Assembly: GCA_002682825.1 (NCBI GenBank)
Contig: NOKP01000052.1
Location: 98,561-162,560, forward strand
Origin: Neonectria sp. B-13
Lineage: Eukaryota; Ascomycota; Sordariomycetes; Hypocreales; Nectriaceae
Direction: 5' to 3'
DNA length: 64,000 nt
How positions within the stretch are numbered: the first letter of the stretch is position 1; every line of letters starts with the position of its first letter. The notes below the pieces were generated by a model. It ran no database searches and was not told the DNA's origin. It saw only the letters and a list, made by a program, of their open reading frames with translations. Made by a program: the position numbers and the translations under genes. Of the stretch, positions 33,880 through 45,833 are shown in pieces.

Positions 33880-35565
33880 CTACAGCTCGTCTCCGTCGCC
33901 TTTCAGTTCTGCCCACTCCTCCAACCACGCCTTGACAAACTCGATTTCCTGCTCCTGCGCCTTCGCCACCGCCGGTGGAGGCAGATCTATCTCGGCATCA
34001 CCTGGCGGCAGCCCATTCTCATCCCAATGGTGGACACCATGCTCGATGAGGATGAACGGCTCGCTCACGGTCGACGCTCTCTCTGGGAGGCCAATACGGT
34101 GAGGCGTAGCAGCCCGCCACGGGTCCACGGCTCCGTCGATAAATGCCACACGCGGATACGTGAAGTTGATGCCGCCCAGCTTGTTGATGGAGTCGATGTT
34201 CGGCGGCGTCGTGATGTTGAAGCCCTCTCGGCAGACAATGGTGGAGTACTCGAGGTCGATCAGGCGGGAGATGAGGGGCAGTTGGTCTTTAGGGACGCCA
34301 GATCCGGTCTGGAAGTATCCCCATCTACAGAGTCGGTGAGCATTAAGTGGGTTTCAACGTCGACGGGGGACCTACTGGGTGCATGTCTGATATCCCCAAC
34401 TCCGGGCCATCCCTTGATCAAGATCGATGCGATCGTTCTTCCCTCGGTTGGAATAGCACTCCTCAACACTCTTACCTTTGCAGCTCGTGCTAAGATCATC
34501 TCTGAGGTGCGACCTGATGTAGCCGATGTAATTCAGTACATGGTTCGTGAGCGACTCGACCTGCGCTTCATATCCTCCCGCTGAAAGAAGACGCTTCACG
34601 GTTGGAACAAGGTGACAAGTGCTAGAGAAGAGCACATAGTCCGAAGAAACGCTACTGCAATAGAACCCGAAGTCAGAGCTGTCCTGCTCTGGGTCCCAGT
34701 TCGAAGACTGCAGCCCCGAGATGCCCCGGCTGAGGGCGCTCGCGAAATCATCGTCCCGGAGCTCTCCCAGGCCGAAAGCCTCCTTGAGCAGCTGCGCCGC
34801 GTCCCTGTCATCACCCAGCAGGATATTATCGACGAAGTTTGTGAGCGTCTGCGTCGTCGCAGCACAGTCCCCGGGCGCAAACAGCCGCGCCGCCTCGTAG
34901 TACTCCCAGTAATCGACGATGGCCTCCGTGACGCCCGAGGATGAGATGGCGCCCCAGAAGACGTCGGGATACACCTTCCTCGCGAACGCCGCGAAGGCGC
35001 CGGCGTAAGATCCGCCGTAGATGATGTAAGGCGCGCTGGATGCGGTGAGGTTCAGGTGCTCGAGGCCGGGGAATTGCACGTGCTGGGCGAAGTAGGCCGT
35101 GTCCGCGAGGGCTTGCTCGGTGGACAGGAAGCGCATGTTCTCGGCACGAAGGTCGGGGACCGGGAAGCTGGTGCCGTAGTACCGATGCTCCAGGACGACC
35201 CCGACGCCGCCTGTCGCCTTGGCCAGCATTGCGAGGATGCCATAGTCGAGAAACGGCAGTCTGTCCTCACCGCTGGTCTCCCCGGAGGCGAGGACGATGA
35301 CCGGGCCGCCGGCGCGATAATGCTTGGCATCGAACCAGTATCTCAGAGGGAAGACCCCGTCTGAGTGAGGCTCGTAGATGGAGTCATTGTGGAAGTGGTC
35401 AATAGGCACGGAGATGTTGACGGCAGGCGGGGCTGCATCGACGCTCCGACGCGTCGCTCCACTGTGGAATGCCCGGGCTTCGGTGTTGGCGCCATGAATA
35501 TGCGCTGCGGTGAGGGACGCCGCGAGGGCTATAACTGAGCTTCTCAACAGACCTGAAAGCGCCAT
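33880..35565 (-). CDS. Secreted serine peptidase, family S28
   Basis: Two exons (34376-35565 and 33880-34324, donor GTAGGT, acceptor CTGTAG) give 544 residues. The ATG at 35565 opens a signal peptide (MALSGLLRSSVIALAASLTA). The catalytic serine lies in YIIYGGSYAGAFAA (GxSYxG), the aspartate in VAFIDGAVDPW and the histidine in LIEHGVHHWDENG, in the order of S28 Pro-X carboxypeptidases and dipeptidyl peptidase II. EHRYYGTSFPVPDL before the nucleophile is also typical. The family removes residues next to proline and acts outside the cell or in acidic compartments. The exon junction falls inside the SWGYQTC-WGYFQTG region, which is conserved in the family and confirms the splice. It is convergent with the secreted protein gene upstream. 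Confidence 0.92.
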
Positions 35566-36782
35566 TGCAAGAGTAGTTAATGACGCAACTGAAGTCAAGT
35601 TGTAACTGATGAAGATGCGACTGTTGGTTGTCAAGGGTTGTGGTGGTGGTCCATAGTCTCCACTTGTCTAGCCAATTGTGTCCAAAAATGCTACCCGGCA
35701 TCACAAGACAACTGACGCAATCGAATGATCCAGGTCGTATTGGTTTCGCTTTCTTTCTTTTCTTCTATGCTGTCGATTTACAGTCATTGAGTTGCCTTTA
35801 GACATGTTCTTTTATGTTATAGCTGATGATGTTGTGTTGAACCTTACCGGGAAAGGGGGACGCTTATTGCCTGAAGCAATTGGCTTCGCAAAGTAAACCA
35901 ACATAACGCTCAATAGAAATACCTGCGTACATCAGACGCAAAAGTCAAACAAACAGTCGTGGATCCAATAATGGCTTAAAAAGATGATTAAACTGCATTT
36001 GTGCTCGCAACTATCATTGTCAAAGTGTGAGCGAGGGCTCTGAGTTTCGCTGTTTGATTATATCACCTCCCATCTTAAAAATATATATTACAAATCATAC
36101 TCAGAGAAAGTTGCGTCGCTTGTAAGAAAGAATCAACTGGATCACAGCGACCAGTCTAAATTGACGGAAAGATAAGCTTCCAGTCATCTATAGAAACCTT
36201 CGCCTGTAATCCGCAACATTTTATGCAGTTATTTTGTATGACATGGATCATACCTGGACTTGCCAACCATCGGCCACGATTACTCTACCACCAAAGTAGT
36301 TCGCATCAATTGCTATGTTGGTTGTTTACTGCGGCCCTTGTTGTTCTTCCCACGGAAGATTAGCTCCACAAGCGGAGAAATGTGTCCGCGAATGGTTATA
36401 TTAAACGTGTATGTGTGGCATTGCTGCTGTCGAATCCTTCATCTTCATGTTTAAATGGAGTGCCTTTCAAAGCGAAACACGGAATAGATGGAGAACCAAA
36501 ATCTGCATTGTGTGATGTGGATGTTTGTCCAAGGCAGATCAGTGAAAAATCTGACACTCAACCGCATGTGTGTTGTTTGATGGTCTAGGATTGTCGATGT
36601 TTCCCCTCAGCTGATCCATGCTGAGACGTTGCGTGGCATCCCGAACGGCAAACGAAACTTGCGACGGGAGAGCGTCGCAAGCCCACGGGTAATGGGCCGA
36701 AAAGATCGCCAGAAAGTGTATCGTGTGGTAGTAAGAGGACCTAATGCGGACGGAGAAACGGCAAAAACGCCTGTATCGTGCC
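35566..36782. other. AT-rich intergenic region
   Basis: About 1.2 kb without a supported gene. Composition is AT-rich from about 35.8 to 36.3 kb. Confidence 0.4.
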
Positions 36783-37678
36783 TTACAGTTCGGCGGTGTG
36801 TTCCGACTTGCCTTCCCATCCGGCTTTGATGAGCCAGAACGCGGCCATCAAAGGAGTGGTCAACAAGCCAAGCACGCCGCCAAGAATCAACTTGAAGATT
36901 TGCGGCGTCCACCGGTCGGCGTAGGTGTAGTCACCGCCAGCTGGTTCGCCAAAGGCGGTCAGGATACCCATGCCGGCGGGCCACAGCAAGACAAAGCCGA
37001 CGATGGCGAGCAGGAAGCCTCGCAGCGCCTGTTGAAGTAGCGCTGCGATGCCTGCTGTAGGCTTGGCCTCCACGTCGGCCGCATCATCGGCTGGCAGGAA
37101 GAACAGCCATCGCTGCCAGTGGAGCGACGGCTTAGGGATGAAGCCAATGGGCTGCACAGAGCGGCGCGAGAGGTCGTAGGCGACCAGGCCCTTCTCTACG
37201 AACCAGGTCAGGATGCACTGGACAATGATGGTGACGGCAGCGTCACCGGCTAGGGTGTTGGGCAGCTGGAAGAGCCTGATAGGGTTCTTGACTGTGTCTT
37301 GGGTGGTGTACATGACTAGGGGAGTTAGCTCCAGGAAGATGCCAAGCGTCTTAGGCAATGAGTCCTCATCAACATACCATAAGCCAGCGCAAAGTTGACG
37401 CCGCCCGAGAGGACCATGCCGCCGAAGCCATCCAGCACCAGGACGTAAAACAGCTGGTGCCGGGTCAGCTTCTCGCTGGGTTCTAGGCGCCCGCTCTCCT
37501 CGACCTTGCCGCCAGATGCAGGTTTGTCGGCCGACTTGGGCTCGGGGCCGCGGCCATAATCGACAGGGATACCGCCGTCGAGCTGCGAGCCCCTGCGTGG
37601 TGATGGCGACGCCCCCTGTTCCAGGTCTGCAGGCGAGGCCCCCGCCTGCGTCTCACGTTTAGCTTTAGACCAGAACAT
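36783..37678 (-). CDS. Multi-pass membrane protein, DUF2456-like
   Basis: Exons 37378-37678 and 36783-37315 (donor GTATGT, branch GCTAAC, acceptor CCCTAG) give 277 residues. The first 65 residues are polar and likely cytosolic. Four hydrophobic segments follow: around FYVLVLDGFGGMVLSGGVNF, AAVTIIVQCILTWFV, GFLLAIVGFVLLWPAGMGIL and LILGGVLGLLTTPLMAAF. The pattern and the phrase LDGFGGMVLSGGVNFALAY recall the fungal DUF2456 family (yeast YNR061C/YDL218W type), which has no known activity; I hold this assignment loosely. An open frame extends upstream but has no further ATG. Confidence 0.75.
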
Positions 37679-39829
37679 TGGCGATGGCCTCAGTCCACTG
37701 TGTGTTTCAAGCGGGATGTAGGATGAGGAAGGGAGATCGGGGGGCGGTTCAATTGCTTTTGGGAGAAGACGGCATTGTCGTGGTACTGGGCAAATTGGGA
37801 CCTTGGGGAAAAGGGGACCGCGGGAGATTGCGCTGGAGAATTGCAATGCGAAAACTCGACGAGAAGCGATGTTGGGGAAAAACGCATTGAGGTCTGGGCA
37901 AGCGAAGAGTTAATCTCCCCAGGGCTGCGAGCATAGATGTACGGTAGTAACGCCCAGTGATTTGTTAGCTTGGCAGGCAGACTATCGAGTGAGTTGACTG
38001 AAGCCGAAGACGAAGACGAAGCCGAGGCCGAAGAGTCTGGGGCCTGGGCTGTTTTCCACGTCACAACACGCGATGTCTGGCAGTTGTTTGCGACGGGTGC
38101 CGAACCATTGAACGTCAAATGTGTCTCGGGGTGTTTCCATCCTTTCCCATCTCGCAAAGTGTCAAAAGATTCGCGATCGTCTTAGATCTTGCGGTGTGAT
38201 TGTGTGTAGGTCAGCCGCCCCTCCATTATTTGATTCACGCCTGTTTCATCGGCGAGTGACTCAGGGATGAGGGGGGATCACCACGTGTTGTTGGAACATC
38301 GGGAACTGATAAATCCTGCTGCTATGCCTTTGATGCGTCACCTGTTAGAATCACGCTGTCACAATAGAGATCCTTCCTGTTGAAGTCGTTGTGTTGATGT
38401 CTCGAGAGTTGCCATCAGGTCCAGTTGGCCGCATCTCTTCAGGGAACAGCCCCCTATCACAAATATCGAGTACCCCACGCCCACGGTCCACGAGTCAGTC
38501 TCAGAGAAATTGAGCAGACTCGCCAGCCGCAGGGGCCTCAAACAAAGGCGTGGAAGAGGCGGGCAAAGTGTCCAACGGAAAAATAGCCTTGGCAAGCCCA
38601 CCGGTTGGAAATCCACTGGAACCGCCTACAGGGGGCGTGGGTACCAGAGACGACTCCCAGCGGCACCGCACAGAGCACTCACAGGGCTCTCACCCGGGGA
38701 GTCGGTGGAGCTAGTGGACAGACCCCGCTGAGGCGCCCTGCAAGGTACCCGCCACACCCTGTCGTCCGCTGCTGACAACTGCATGACGCCTAAGGCACCT
38801 CATCCGAGCGCATCCATCTCGAAGATTACCCTCCATCTCCATGATCCATCCATCTCATCCATGGATCTCCATCCCTATCGTCTATTCTCCAATCCACTCC
38901 CACCCGCAATACCCCGGTCGCCACAACCCTTCTAGTTTCAGGTACAACTGCGCTCGCCAAACGACCAGACCGGAGATGCATTCTTGGCTGAGAGTTGCCC
39001 AACCAGCTTCGCCCTTTGCCGACATGGGATGAACTCGCCTGCAGAAGAAGCAAGCGCCCTTTTCTCTTATTCTCGCATATACGCATAGGCGTACAGCCAG
39101 CCCCACCATATTGGCGCTACGGAACGTACAGGCGAGATCGCGATGGACGAGGTCCAGTACCCACGGAATGAGATCCAGCTACAGTCCTGAACGCCCTGAC
39201 CTGGCTTCGGAAATCAATGTTCCCTTCTGGACATCCAAGCCTCGGCCTTGTCGTCTTGGCTTTGTCGCGTGGGAAACGAGACGCGCATGTCCAATACCCA
39301 TCCTGGAATTGTCTGGGATGCCCGATAATACCGACCAACTATAGCAGTGTCTTGGCCGGCCCATCGCCCCGGATGCTGAAACGGCGTGGCACACCGGCCG
39401 CTATCCCTTCACGGTATCTCATCCCGACAATCCATGGACACAGAATTGAGGACTGACCCGTTTACAGACCTGGGCGTCCCAGATGCGGCTCTTTTCGTCC
39501 CATTGCGCAAGCATGACTGACAGCTGGCGACAAGGGGGCGAGAAGCAGGGAGACGCAGAGAAACGGGATATAAGACAACTCTGCCATCCACCGTCTTCTT
39601 CCTTTCTCTTTTCTCTCCAGGCTTATTCCAGCAGCTTTCAGTTCCACTCCCTTTTTCCCTCCTTGAGGTCTTGCTTTCTTTCCCTTCCATTCATTCGCTT
39701 CATTGACTGAAGTCGTTTCATTCTCTCAACCCGCTAGTCGGATCATCACGCATTCATTCACCACCGCACCAACTTCTACAGATTCTTCAAATTTACCCGA
39801 CTCACTCAAAATCTCAACAACTCGCAAAC
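37679..39829. other. Intergenic, promoters of the membrane protein and AA9 genes
   Basis: These 2.1 kb separate divergent genes. No gene is supported. Between 39.6 and 39.8 kb the plus strand is C/T-rich and leads into the AA9 gene. Confidence 0.4.
39566..39829 (+). promoter_or_regulatory. TATA box and CT-rich leader of the AA9 gene
   Basis: A TATA-like gggatataag lies at about 39566-39575. It is followed from 39590 by a long pyrimidine tract (ccgtcttcttcctttctctt and onward) that runs towards the ATG at 39830. This is the usual core-promoter layout of highly expressed fungal genes. Confidence 0.5.
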
Positions 39830-40987
39830 ATGCCTTCCTTCAAGACTCTTCTTCCCATTCTGGCCGGTGCCGCCACCGTCGCCGCCCACGGTCACGTCAA
39901 CAACATTGTCATCAACGGCGCCTCGTACGCCGGTTACGATGTCTTCACCCTGCCCTACTCGAGCGACCCTCCCGTCGTGGTCGGCTGGGCTCAGGATGCC
40001 ACTGACAACGGCTTCGTTGCCCCCTCCGCCTATGGTGATGCCGACATCATCTGCCACAAGAACGCCGTCAACGCCAAGGGCCACGCTGCCGTTGCCGCCG
40101 GTGACAGCATCTACCTCCAGTGGGACACCTGGCCCGAGTCCCACAAGGGTCCCGTCCTCGACTACCTCGCTTCCTGCGGTGACGCTGGCTGCGAGACTGT
40201 CGAGAAGACCGAGCTCAAGTTCTTCAAGATCAGTGAGAAGGGCCTGATCGACGGCACCAGCAGCCCCGGCACCTACGCCGCCGACGAGCTCCTCGAGAAC
40301 GGCATCGGCTGGATGGTTCAGATCCCCACTGGCATCAAGCCCGGCTTCTACGTCCTCCGCCACGAGATCATCGCCCTCCACTCCGGTGGCCAGGAGGATG
40401 GTGCCCAGAACTACCCCCAGTGCTTCAACCTGGAGATCACTGGCTCTGGCTCCGACGAGCCCGAGGGTGTTCTCGGCACTGAGCTCTACAGCGCCGACGA
40501 CGCTGGTATCCTCTTCAACATCTACACCACCCTCACTGACTACCCCATCCCCGGTCCTACTCTGATCGCTGGTGCCACCGAGGTTGACCAGGCCATCTCT
40601 TCCATCGCCAGCAGCGCCGATCCCACCACTGGCACCGCCAAGGCCACTGGTGCTGCTACTGCCGTGAAGACCACCGCTGCCGCCGCCACCACCGCTGCTG
40701 CCACCACCGCCGCCGCCGGCACTTCTGCTGCTGCCACCGCTGCTGCTACCACCGAGGCTGCTGCCACCACTGAGGCTCCCGTCGCCTCTGCCACCAAGGC
40801 TGTCTCTGAGTCTGTTGCTCCCATCGTCATCGAGACCACCTCGATCGAGGCCGCCGCGCCCACTGCCACTGCGACTCCCAGCTCTGGCTCCGGCTGCAGC
40901 AGCCGCCGCAAGGCCAAGCGCAGCAAGAAGGTCCGCCAGCACGCCCGTGACGTCCGCAGCCGCAACGTTGCTCCCGTCCGTGCCTAA
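39830..40987 (+). CDS. AA9 lytic polysaccharide monooxygenase with polybasic tail
   Basis: A single exon of 385 residues. After a signal peptide ([19 protein letters not shown]) the mature chain would begin at His20 in [11 protein letters not shown], the N-terminal half of the copper histidine brace; the second brace histidine is His85 in [19 protein letters not shown] and [15 protein letters not shown] supply the conserved outer-sphere His, Gln and axial Tyr. The enzyme oxidatively cuts cellulose or related glucans outside the cell. After the domain (about residue 245) comes a long Ala/Thr linker, a Ser/Gly patch and a C-terminus rich in Arg and Lys ([19 protein letters not shown]), with no CBM1. 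Codon use is strongly biased to C-ended codons. Confidence 0.93.
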   Translation: MPSFKTLLPILAGAATVAAHGHVNNIVINGASYAGYDVFTLPYSSDPPVVVGWAQDATDNGFVAPSAYGDADIICHKNAVNAKGHAAVAAGDSIYLQWDTWPESHKGPVLDYLASCGDAGCETVEKTELKFFKISEKGLIDGTSSPGTYAADELLENGIGWMVQIPTGIKPGFYVLRHEIIALHSGGQEDGAQNYPQCFNLEITGSGSDEPEGVLGTELYSADDAGILFNIYTTLTDYPIPGPTLIAGATEVDQAISSIASSADPTTGTAKATGAATAVKTTAAAATTAAATTAAAGTSAAATAAATTEAAATTEAPVASATKAVSESVAPIVIETTSIEAAAPTATATPSSGSGCSSRRKAKRSKKVRQHARDVRSRNVAPVRA

Positions 40988-42813
40988 GTTTGACGGGCGA
41001 GAAGCCCTGAGAATCCTCCCACGAGTAATGAAGAAACACGTAGAGCGTGTTGCTTTGATGCAAGGAAGCCTTACCTTTTAGGCGGGGAGTGGTTATTGAA
41101 TCTTCTGCTGTATATATCACCTCGCATTTAAATAAAAAAAAGCGAAGCACCACCTTTTGGAACTGCCAACCTCTGGGATCCCCATTGCGTGACGTGAATG
41201 TTTTCTGAGTGCCGTGTCTGCATCTTATATAAATCTTCAAACGTAGAGGCGAGCTGATCCAATAAGCAGTGTAATATGAACATCACGGCATGCCGTGCTG
41301 TTTCTCCCGCGATGTGAGGCGACAAGACGACGGTGGGCGCCTGATTGTTGGAGAAGCGAAGACAGCCTCACACCAGCCTTGGCAACATCGCCAGGTCTTG
41401 TCAACCCTTCTCCTAGATATGGGCACATCCTCGGTGGTCCTGTCAAGATGAAACGGTGGATCAGTTGATTAAGTGGCGATTCCCTGCGTGTCTGACAGGC
41501 GATATCCATGCATGGAACCATGTCCGTTTGCATACTTAGGAGCTGTTTTATGTAGTTTGGAACAGAATAAACAGTTCCACCAATGGGATTAATAGTTAAC
41601 ATGCAGGTTTGATCCATATTTATTGTTATGGATGAACCAGACTCCTGGCTTAGCGAGTGTTGCTAGAAATGCCAGCATTAAGGACGCCCTCGAGGGCCGC
41701 TATTTTTTGTTCACAATGAAGCTAGCATGGAATTAATGTAGTATGATAAACGGAGCCACGCTGTAAGAATGCCATTTCGCAGAGGCCAACTTATGAGTCC
41801 TAACAACCACCTGAAGATGTTCAAGAGGAGAAACCTCAGGTTATATTTTGGAATGTCTGCTTAGATATTTGAGATAAGGTAGCATAGATGAAGTAGGATA
41901 GTTTAACTAATGAGGACTTCTAAAGGAATCAATATTAAAAGAAATATCTTTCATAATCTATAAATCTAGTGATGATATATACTAGTTATAATTCCCGTGC
42001 TAAGTTTATAATCAGTTTAGGGGTATATTTGACGAATCGCAGAGTAAGGACATAGTATAGATGACTCTTAAATGTTCAGGAATGTCTTCTAACCTGACCA
42101 GGGCAATGATCATGTGTGTTGTGCTCTTACCCAGCCACATTTACACATCGCGATTGAGGTTCGCAACACGATTCAACTGGAAGACTAAACCCGGGGACCA
42201 TAAAGTATGCTCCACATAGACTACGACGGCTGTACCTGCTTAGATATGCTGAATAAGCCTGCAATACATTGCTCCGAACGTAGCGATGCGCAGCTTCATC
42301 CATCTCTATGGCTATACAAAGAACGCTCGTATTGCTCGTTTTATAGTCAGATTAGAAAACAAGACAAGGAAAAAAATTGTTTATCCTTATTCGGATTCAA
42401 GTGGTCACACTTATACAAGATCCTGGTCCAGTCCAGATCCTGGTCCGGTCCCGGTCCTGGTCGTCATCGTCATCGTCGGTCGGTAAGAGTGTCGTCGAGT
42501 ATCGATTCGAACCCAAGTCTCCTCCTCTTGAGGGAACAGAGTGACCTGACCGCTGGACTACGGCGCTTCTCTGAACCCCATTGGAATAGGGACAGGATAA
42601 ATTGTCTGATAAACCTAGCTTCAGCCTGAGCCGCAAGGGTTGCGAGCCGGAGGATAGGAAAGTCTATATCCAGAGGCTGGAGACTGACCCGAGCCGCCCT
42701 TGACTTAGGACTGCCACGAGACGCGGCCAGGTATGTCAAGCAACGTTTCCTCTCAAGTGTTGCGATCTATAGTCTCAACATCTCCACGTTTACTAGCTTG
42801 CACAACGTACAAC
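40988..42813. other. Intergenic with AT-rich part and a tRNA-derived fragment
   Basis: The AT-rich part spans about 41.6-42.1 kb. A short segment near 42415-42480 has a gatcctggtcc/cgtcatcgtc low-complexity run, and next to it lie internal Pol III promoter boxes on the minus strand (separate entry). No protein gene is supported. Confidence 0.4.
42420..42575 (-). mobile_element. Possible tRNA-derived SINE fragment
   Basis: On the minus strand TAGTCCAGCGG (42550-42560) fits the Pol III A box and GTTCGAATC (42504-42512) fits the B box exactly, with a tRNA-like spacing. The flanks look tRNA-like on the 5' side (GCGCCG before the A box), but directly after the B box the T-stem partner is missing, so a functional tRNA is unlikely. 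A short repetitive tail of gatgacgatgacgacc and ggaccgggacc follows. This is the head-plus-body layout of a tRNA-derived SINE or a decayed tRNA copy. The limits are approximate. Confidence 0.35.
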
Positions 42814-45473
42814 TTAATTTAGTACGGGGGAGCATCGGATATTATCAACAGACAAGAAGTTGTCTCCGCCTCCAGACCCAGTCCGAGGCTGGGGACTCGC
42901 GGCGTCGATCCAAATACGATCCCGTCCGTCAGGTGACGCCTTGGAATAGAAGCTGCCCTCCATCCACACGCCGACTTCCTGCGGCCCCACCGGGAAGCGG
43001 TTGCTCACTTGCTCGTTGTTGAAGTAGAACCGGATATAGGGAACGTACGTGATGACGCCGATGTCCGTTTCGTAGTAGTTGCTGAAGTACCAGTTGTAGT
43101 CGCACGTGAACTTGACGCCGCCGCACGTCTGCATGTCTTGGAATACCTCCAGCAGGCGGTACCTGAACATATTGTTGGACATCAGCAGGAAGTCGGAGTT
43201 GTATCCTGGCGAAACGATGGACGCGCCGACTTGGTCGTCGCCCGAGAGCTCCCACACGCTTTCTTCCGTTTCAAAGCCGCCGTTGAGGATCGGCATGCGA
43301 CAGGTCACCGTGGTTTCAGCATAGTCCGTCACCGTCTCCAACACTTGCTGCGTTGTCGTGATGGTGCTGGTCGAGCCGTCGTTGACGGTGAGGATGGTGT
43401 ACTCGGTGTGCGTTGTGATGACGCCCACGGTGGATGTGGCCTCCACGGAGAAAGTCGTCGTCGCATCGGTGAAGATTGTCTTGGTAAAAATGTACTTCTG
43501 GACATCTGTGACAGCCACGGGAGTGGTGCGGGTCAGGATCCCATAGACTGTCTGATTTGCCGTGGGGCGATAGAACGATTGTGCGTTGACCGTGATATTC
43601 TGGGTGGAAGTGAAGTAAGAGGTCGACGTCCCCTCGACATTCTGCGTCCGGTCTGTCGCGGTATTTCTAGTCTGGACCGCGACGTAGTCGGAATTCCGAG
43701 TGACGTCCAGCTGGCCAAACACAGTGGAAACACCGTGGACGGTCTCATGATCGGTGAAGGTGACTTCTGTCGTGGCCTCTCCGGCTTCCCCCGTTGAGAC
43801 GTGAGTGACGGTGGTGTCCACGATGGGAATGAACTGCACCGTCTGTGTGACATCCCGCGTGAGCGTGCTTCGAGCGAACGAGGTATCGTCATCGACGACG
43901 AGCGTTTCTGTGGAGGTGCCGAAGAGTGTGGTCGTGGCTGTGAATGGGAGAGTTAAGGTGACGGCACGCCTGTGGATCTTCTCCATCTGTGTGGCAGCTT
44001 CGACTGCTCGTTTGGATCGACGGCGCTTGGAAAGGCACGAGCAGGCGCTTTGGAAGTGATCCTCGCCAAACTCGCCAACCCAGGCGTCTTCGGGGCATTC
44101 CGTAGCTACCACCAGAGCCGTCAATGTCGTGGCGGGAGCGCGCTTGGCCTTGGGAAACTGGTTGATGGTTGTGGTGAAGACTGTAGTCGTCTCGGTGCTA
44201 ACGGCAGTGGCTAGCTGATATCAGTGAGTTGGCCTTGGATTTTGGGATGCTGTGCTTACTGGTTTCTGTAGCCAAGTCATGAGTCGTGAGAGTAGACGAC
44301 GTGATGAGCTCTGTCTGGGTGCTTGTTATAACCGAGATGAACTTTGTAGCAATGGTCTGGTATGCCGTCTTGGTCGTCGTGGGAATGGCTAGGAGCTCGG
44401 TGGCGGTTGGTTCACTGATTGTTACGACCGTGCGGGCTGGAAACAATTCCTCCGTGGCGGTGTAATCCACGATGGTGTTTATAACAGCAGGATCTAGAGT
44501 GATGATTACTGTATGTGTCTTCTTATCGTAGACTGTCTCCCGTGGCAGATATCGCATAAGCACGCCAGTGACGACGGTGTGAACATTGGTTCCCGTAATA
44601 CGAACGTCCACGCTCGTCGAGATGGCGTTGGGAAGCACATTGACAGCTGTGGCCGTGGCGGCGCGTTCAGTTTGGGTGTATTCGTAGAACGTCTCCGTCG
44701 TCGAGCCCACCGTGATGGTCCTTGTCGTTGTGGCTTTGGAATAGTCGACCTCAGTGGTGTCGATGGTGCGAAACGAGGTCGGGAGCGTTGTGGTAAAGGT
44801 GTCAACGATGCGAAGAAACGTCCTAGGGATGAGGGTCGAGGTTTTGCTACCCGTGACGACTTCCGTGATTCCAACATCTGGACCGTACTCGGTGACGGTG
44901 GAGACAGCCTCGTACACGGTCTCGGTATCTTCGGGGGAATCTGCTGTGAGGGTTGGGGTCTTGTTATCCTGGGTTGTTTCGATGTCTTCGGGAGAGTTTC
45001 CTGTGAGGGTCGAGGCTTTGCTACCCTGGCCTGTTTCCGTGATGTCGACTTCTGGATCGTGCTCGGTGGTAGTAGGAGCAGCCTCATACAAGGTCTGGGT
45101 ATCTTCGGGGAAGTTTCCTTCAAGGGCCGTTTCCGAATCATAACTAAACTTCACGCCGCTAGCGAGGAAGAGGACTTAGCAGTTACTAAAGTATGAACAA
45201 GATTGAGAACTCACATAGCACCAGGACCGACTACAACGAGCTGGAAGCCTGGTGTGCAAACATCTTGGGGATGCCAACCGATCTGGGCCATGGATCCAAG
45301 AAGACGGTCATTCTGCCACTTCTCCCGGGAGCCTTGGGTCCATTCAGCTGACATCAACACGAGCAACGGAGAAACTTACAGTAGCTGGGCGTCCTAGGGC
45401 GACATGGCGATGCGACACTCAGCGAACTCAGGCTATATGCCAAGAAAAACGAGAGGAACGGATGGCGAACCAT
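42814..45473 (-). CDS. Thr-rich secreted surface protein with internal repeats and jelly-roll-like C-terminus
   Basis: Four exons (45380-45473, 45215-45347, 44260-45158, 42814-44210) agree in phase and give 840 residues. Exon 1 encodes the signal peptide (MVRHPFLSFFLAYSLSSLSV) and ASPCRP. Exon 2 gives a short conserved-looking region (QIGWHPQDVCTPGFQLVVV). Residues of about 80-170 hold imperfect repeats of the type SPEDTETVYEA...TEYGPDVGITE...SKTSTL. A long Thr/Val-rich beta-like stalk follows, interrupted by CPEDAWVGEFGEDHFQSAC and an RRRSKR basic site. The C-terminal 160 residues start with CRMPILNGGFETEESVWE and look like a jelly-roll carbohydrate-binding-like domain, ending FLSVDNIRCSPVLN. 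The protein is probably wall-bound or extracellular; its ligand is unknown. Confidence 0.75.
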
Positions 45474-45793
45474 CTTAACAGAGAGGGAGAGCTTCAAGAC
45501 CGTATCCACAACGTATGATGCCAGTCGTCGATCGCGGAGCCTCCTTTATGGACCAGAAGAGGGAGATGGCCGGGTTTAAGGCTAGGCGACGCCCCACGTA
45601 CATGGTGATGGTAATGGCTTGAGGCTGCAATGCTATGTAGTCTACGTGTTAGATTGTTGGTTTGGCGACTGTAAGACGCATCGCATCTGAGAGCCAGTGA
45701 CTTGAGACAACGGGGATAGTGGTGGCGTTGGATCTAGATTGATCAACCAACTTGCCGGGAAAGCAGTAAACGTAGGCGGGCAATTCTAGAGCT

Positions 45794-45833
<40 letters not shown>

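Noticed and set aside
37690..38157. Minus-strand frame upstream of the membrane protein gene
   Set aside because: It has no ATG and a Ser-rich composition; taken as promoter and leader sequence.
39806..40942. Long Gly/Ser-rich minus-strand frame of 378 codons opposite the AA9 gene
   Set aside because: It is a by-product of C-ended codon bias on the plus strand and contains no domain.
43009..43797. Plus-strand frame of 262 codons opposite the surface-protein gene
   Set aside because: The spliced minus-strand gene with signal peptide and domain explains the sequence.
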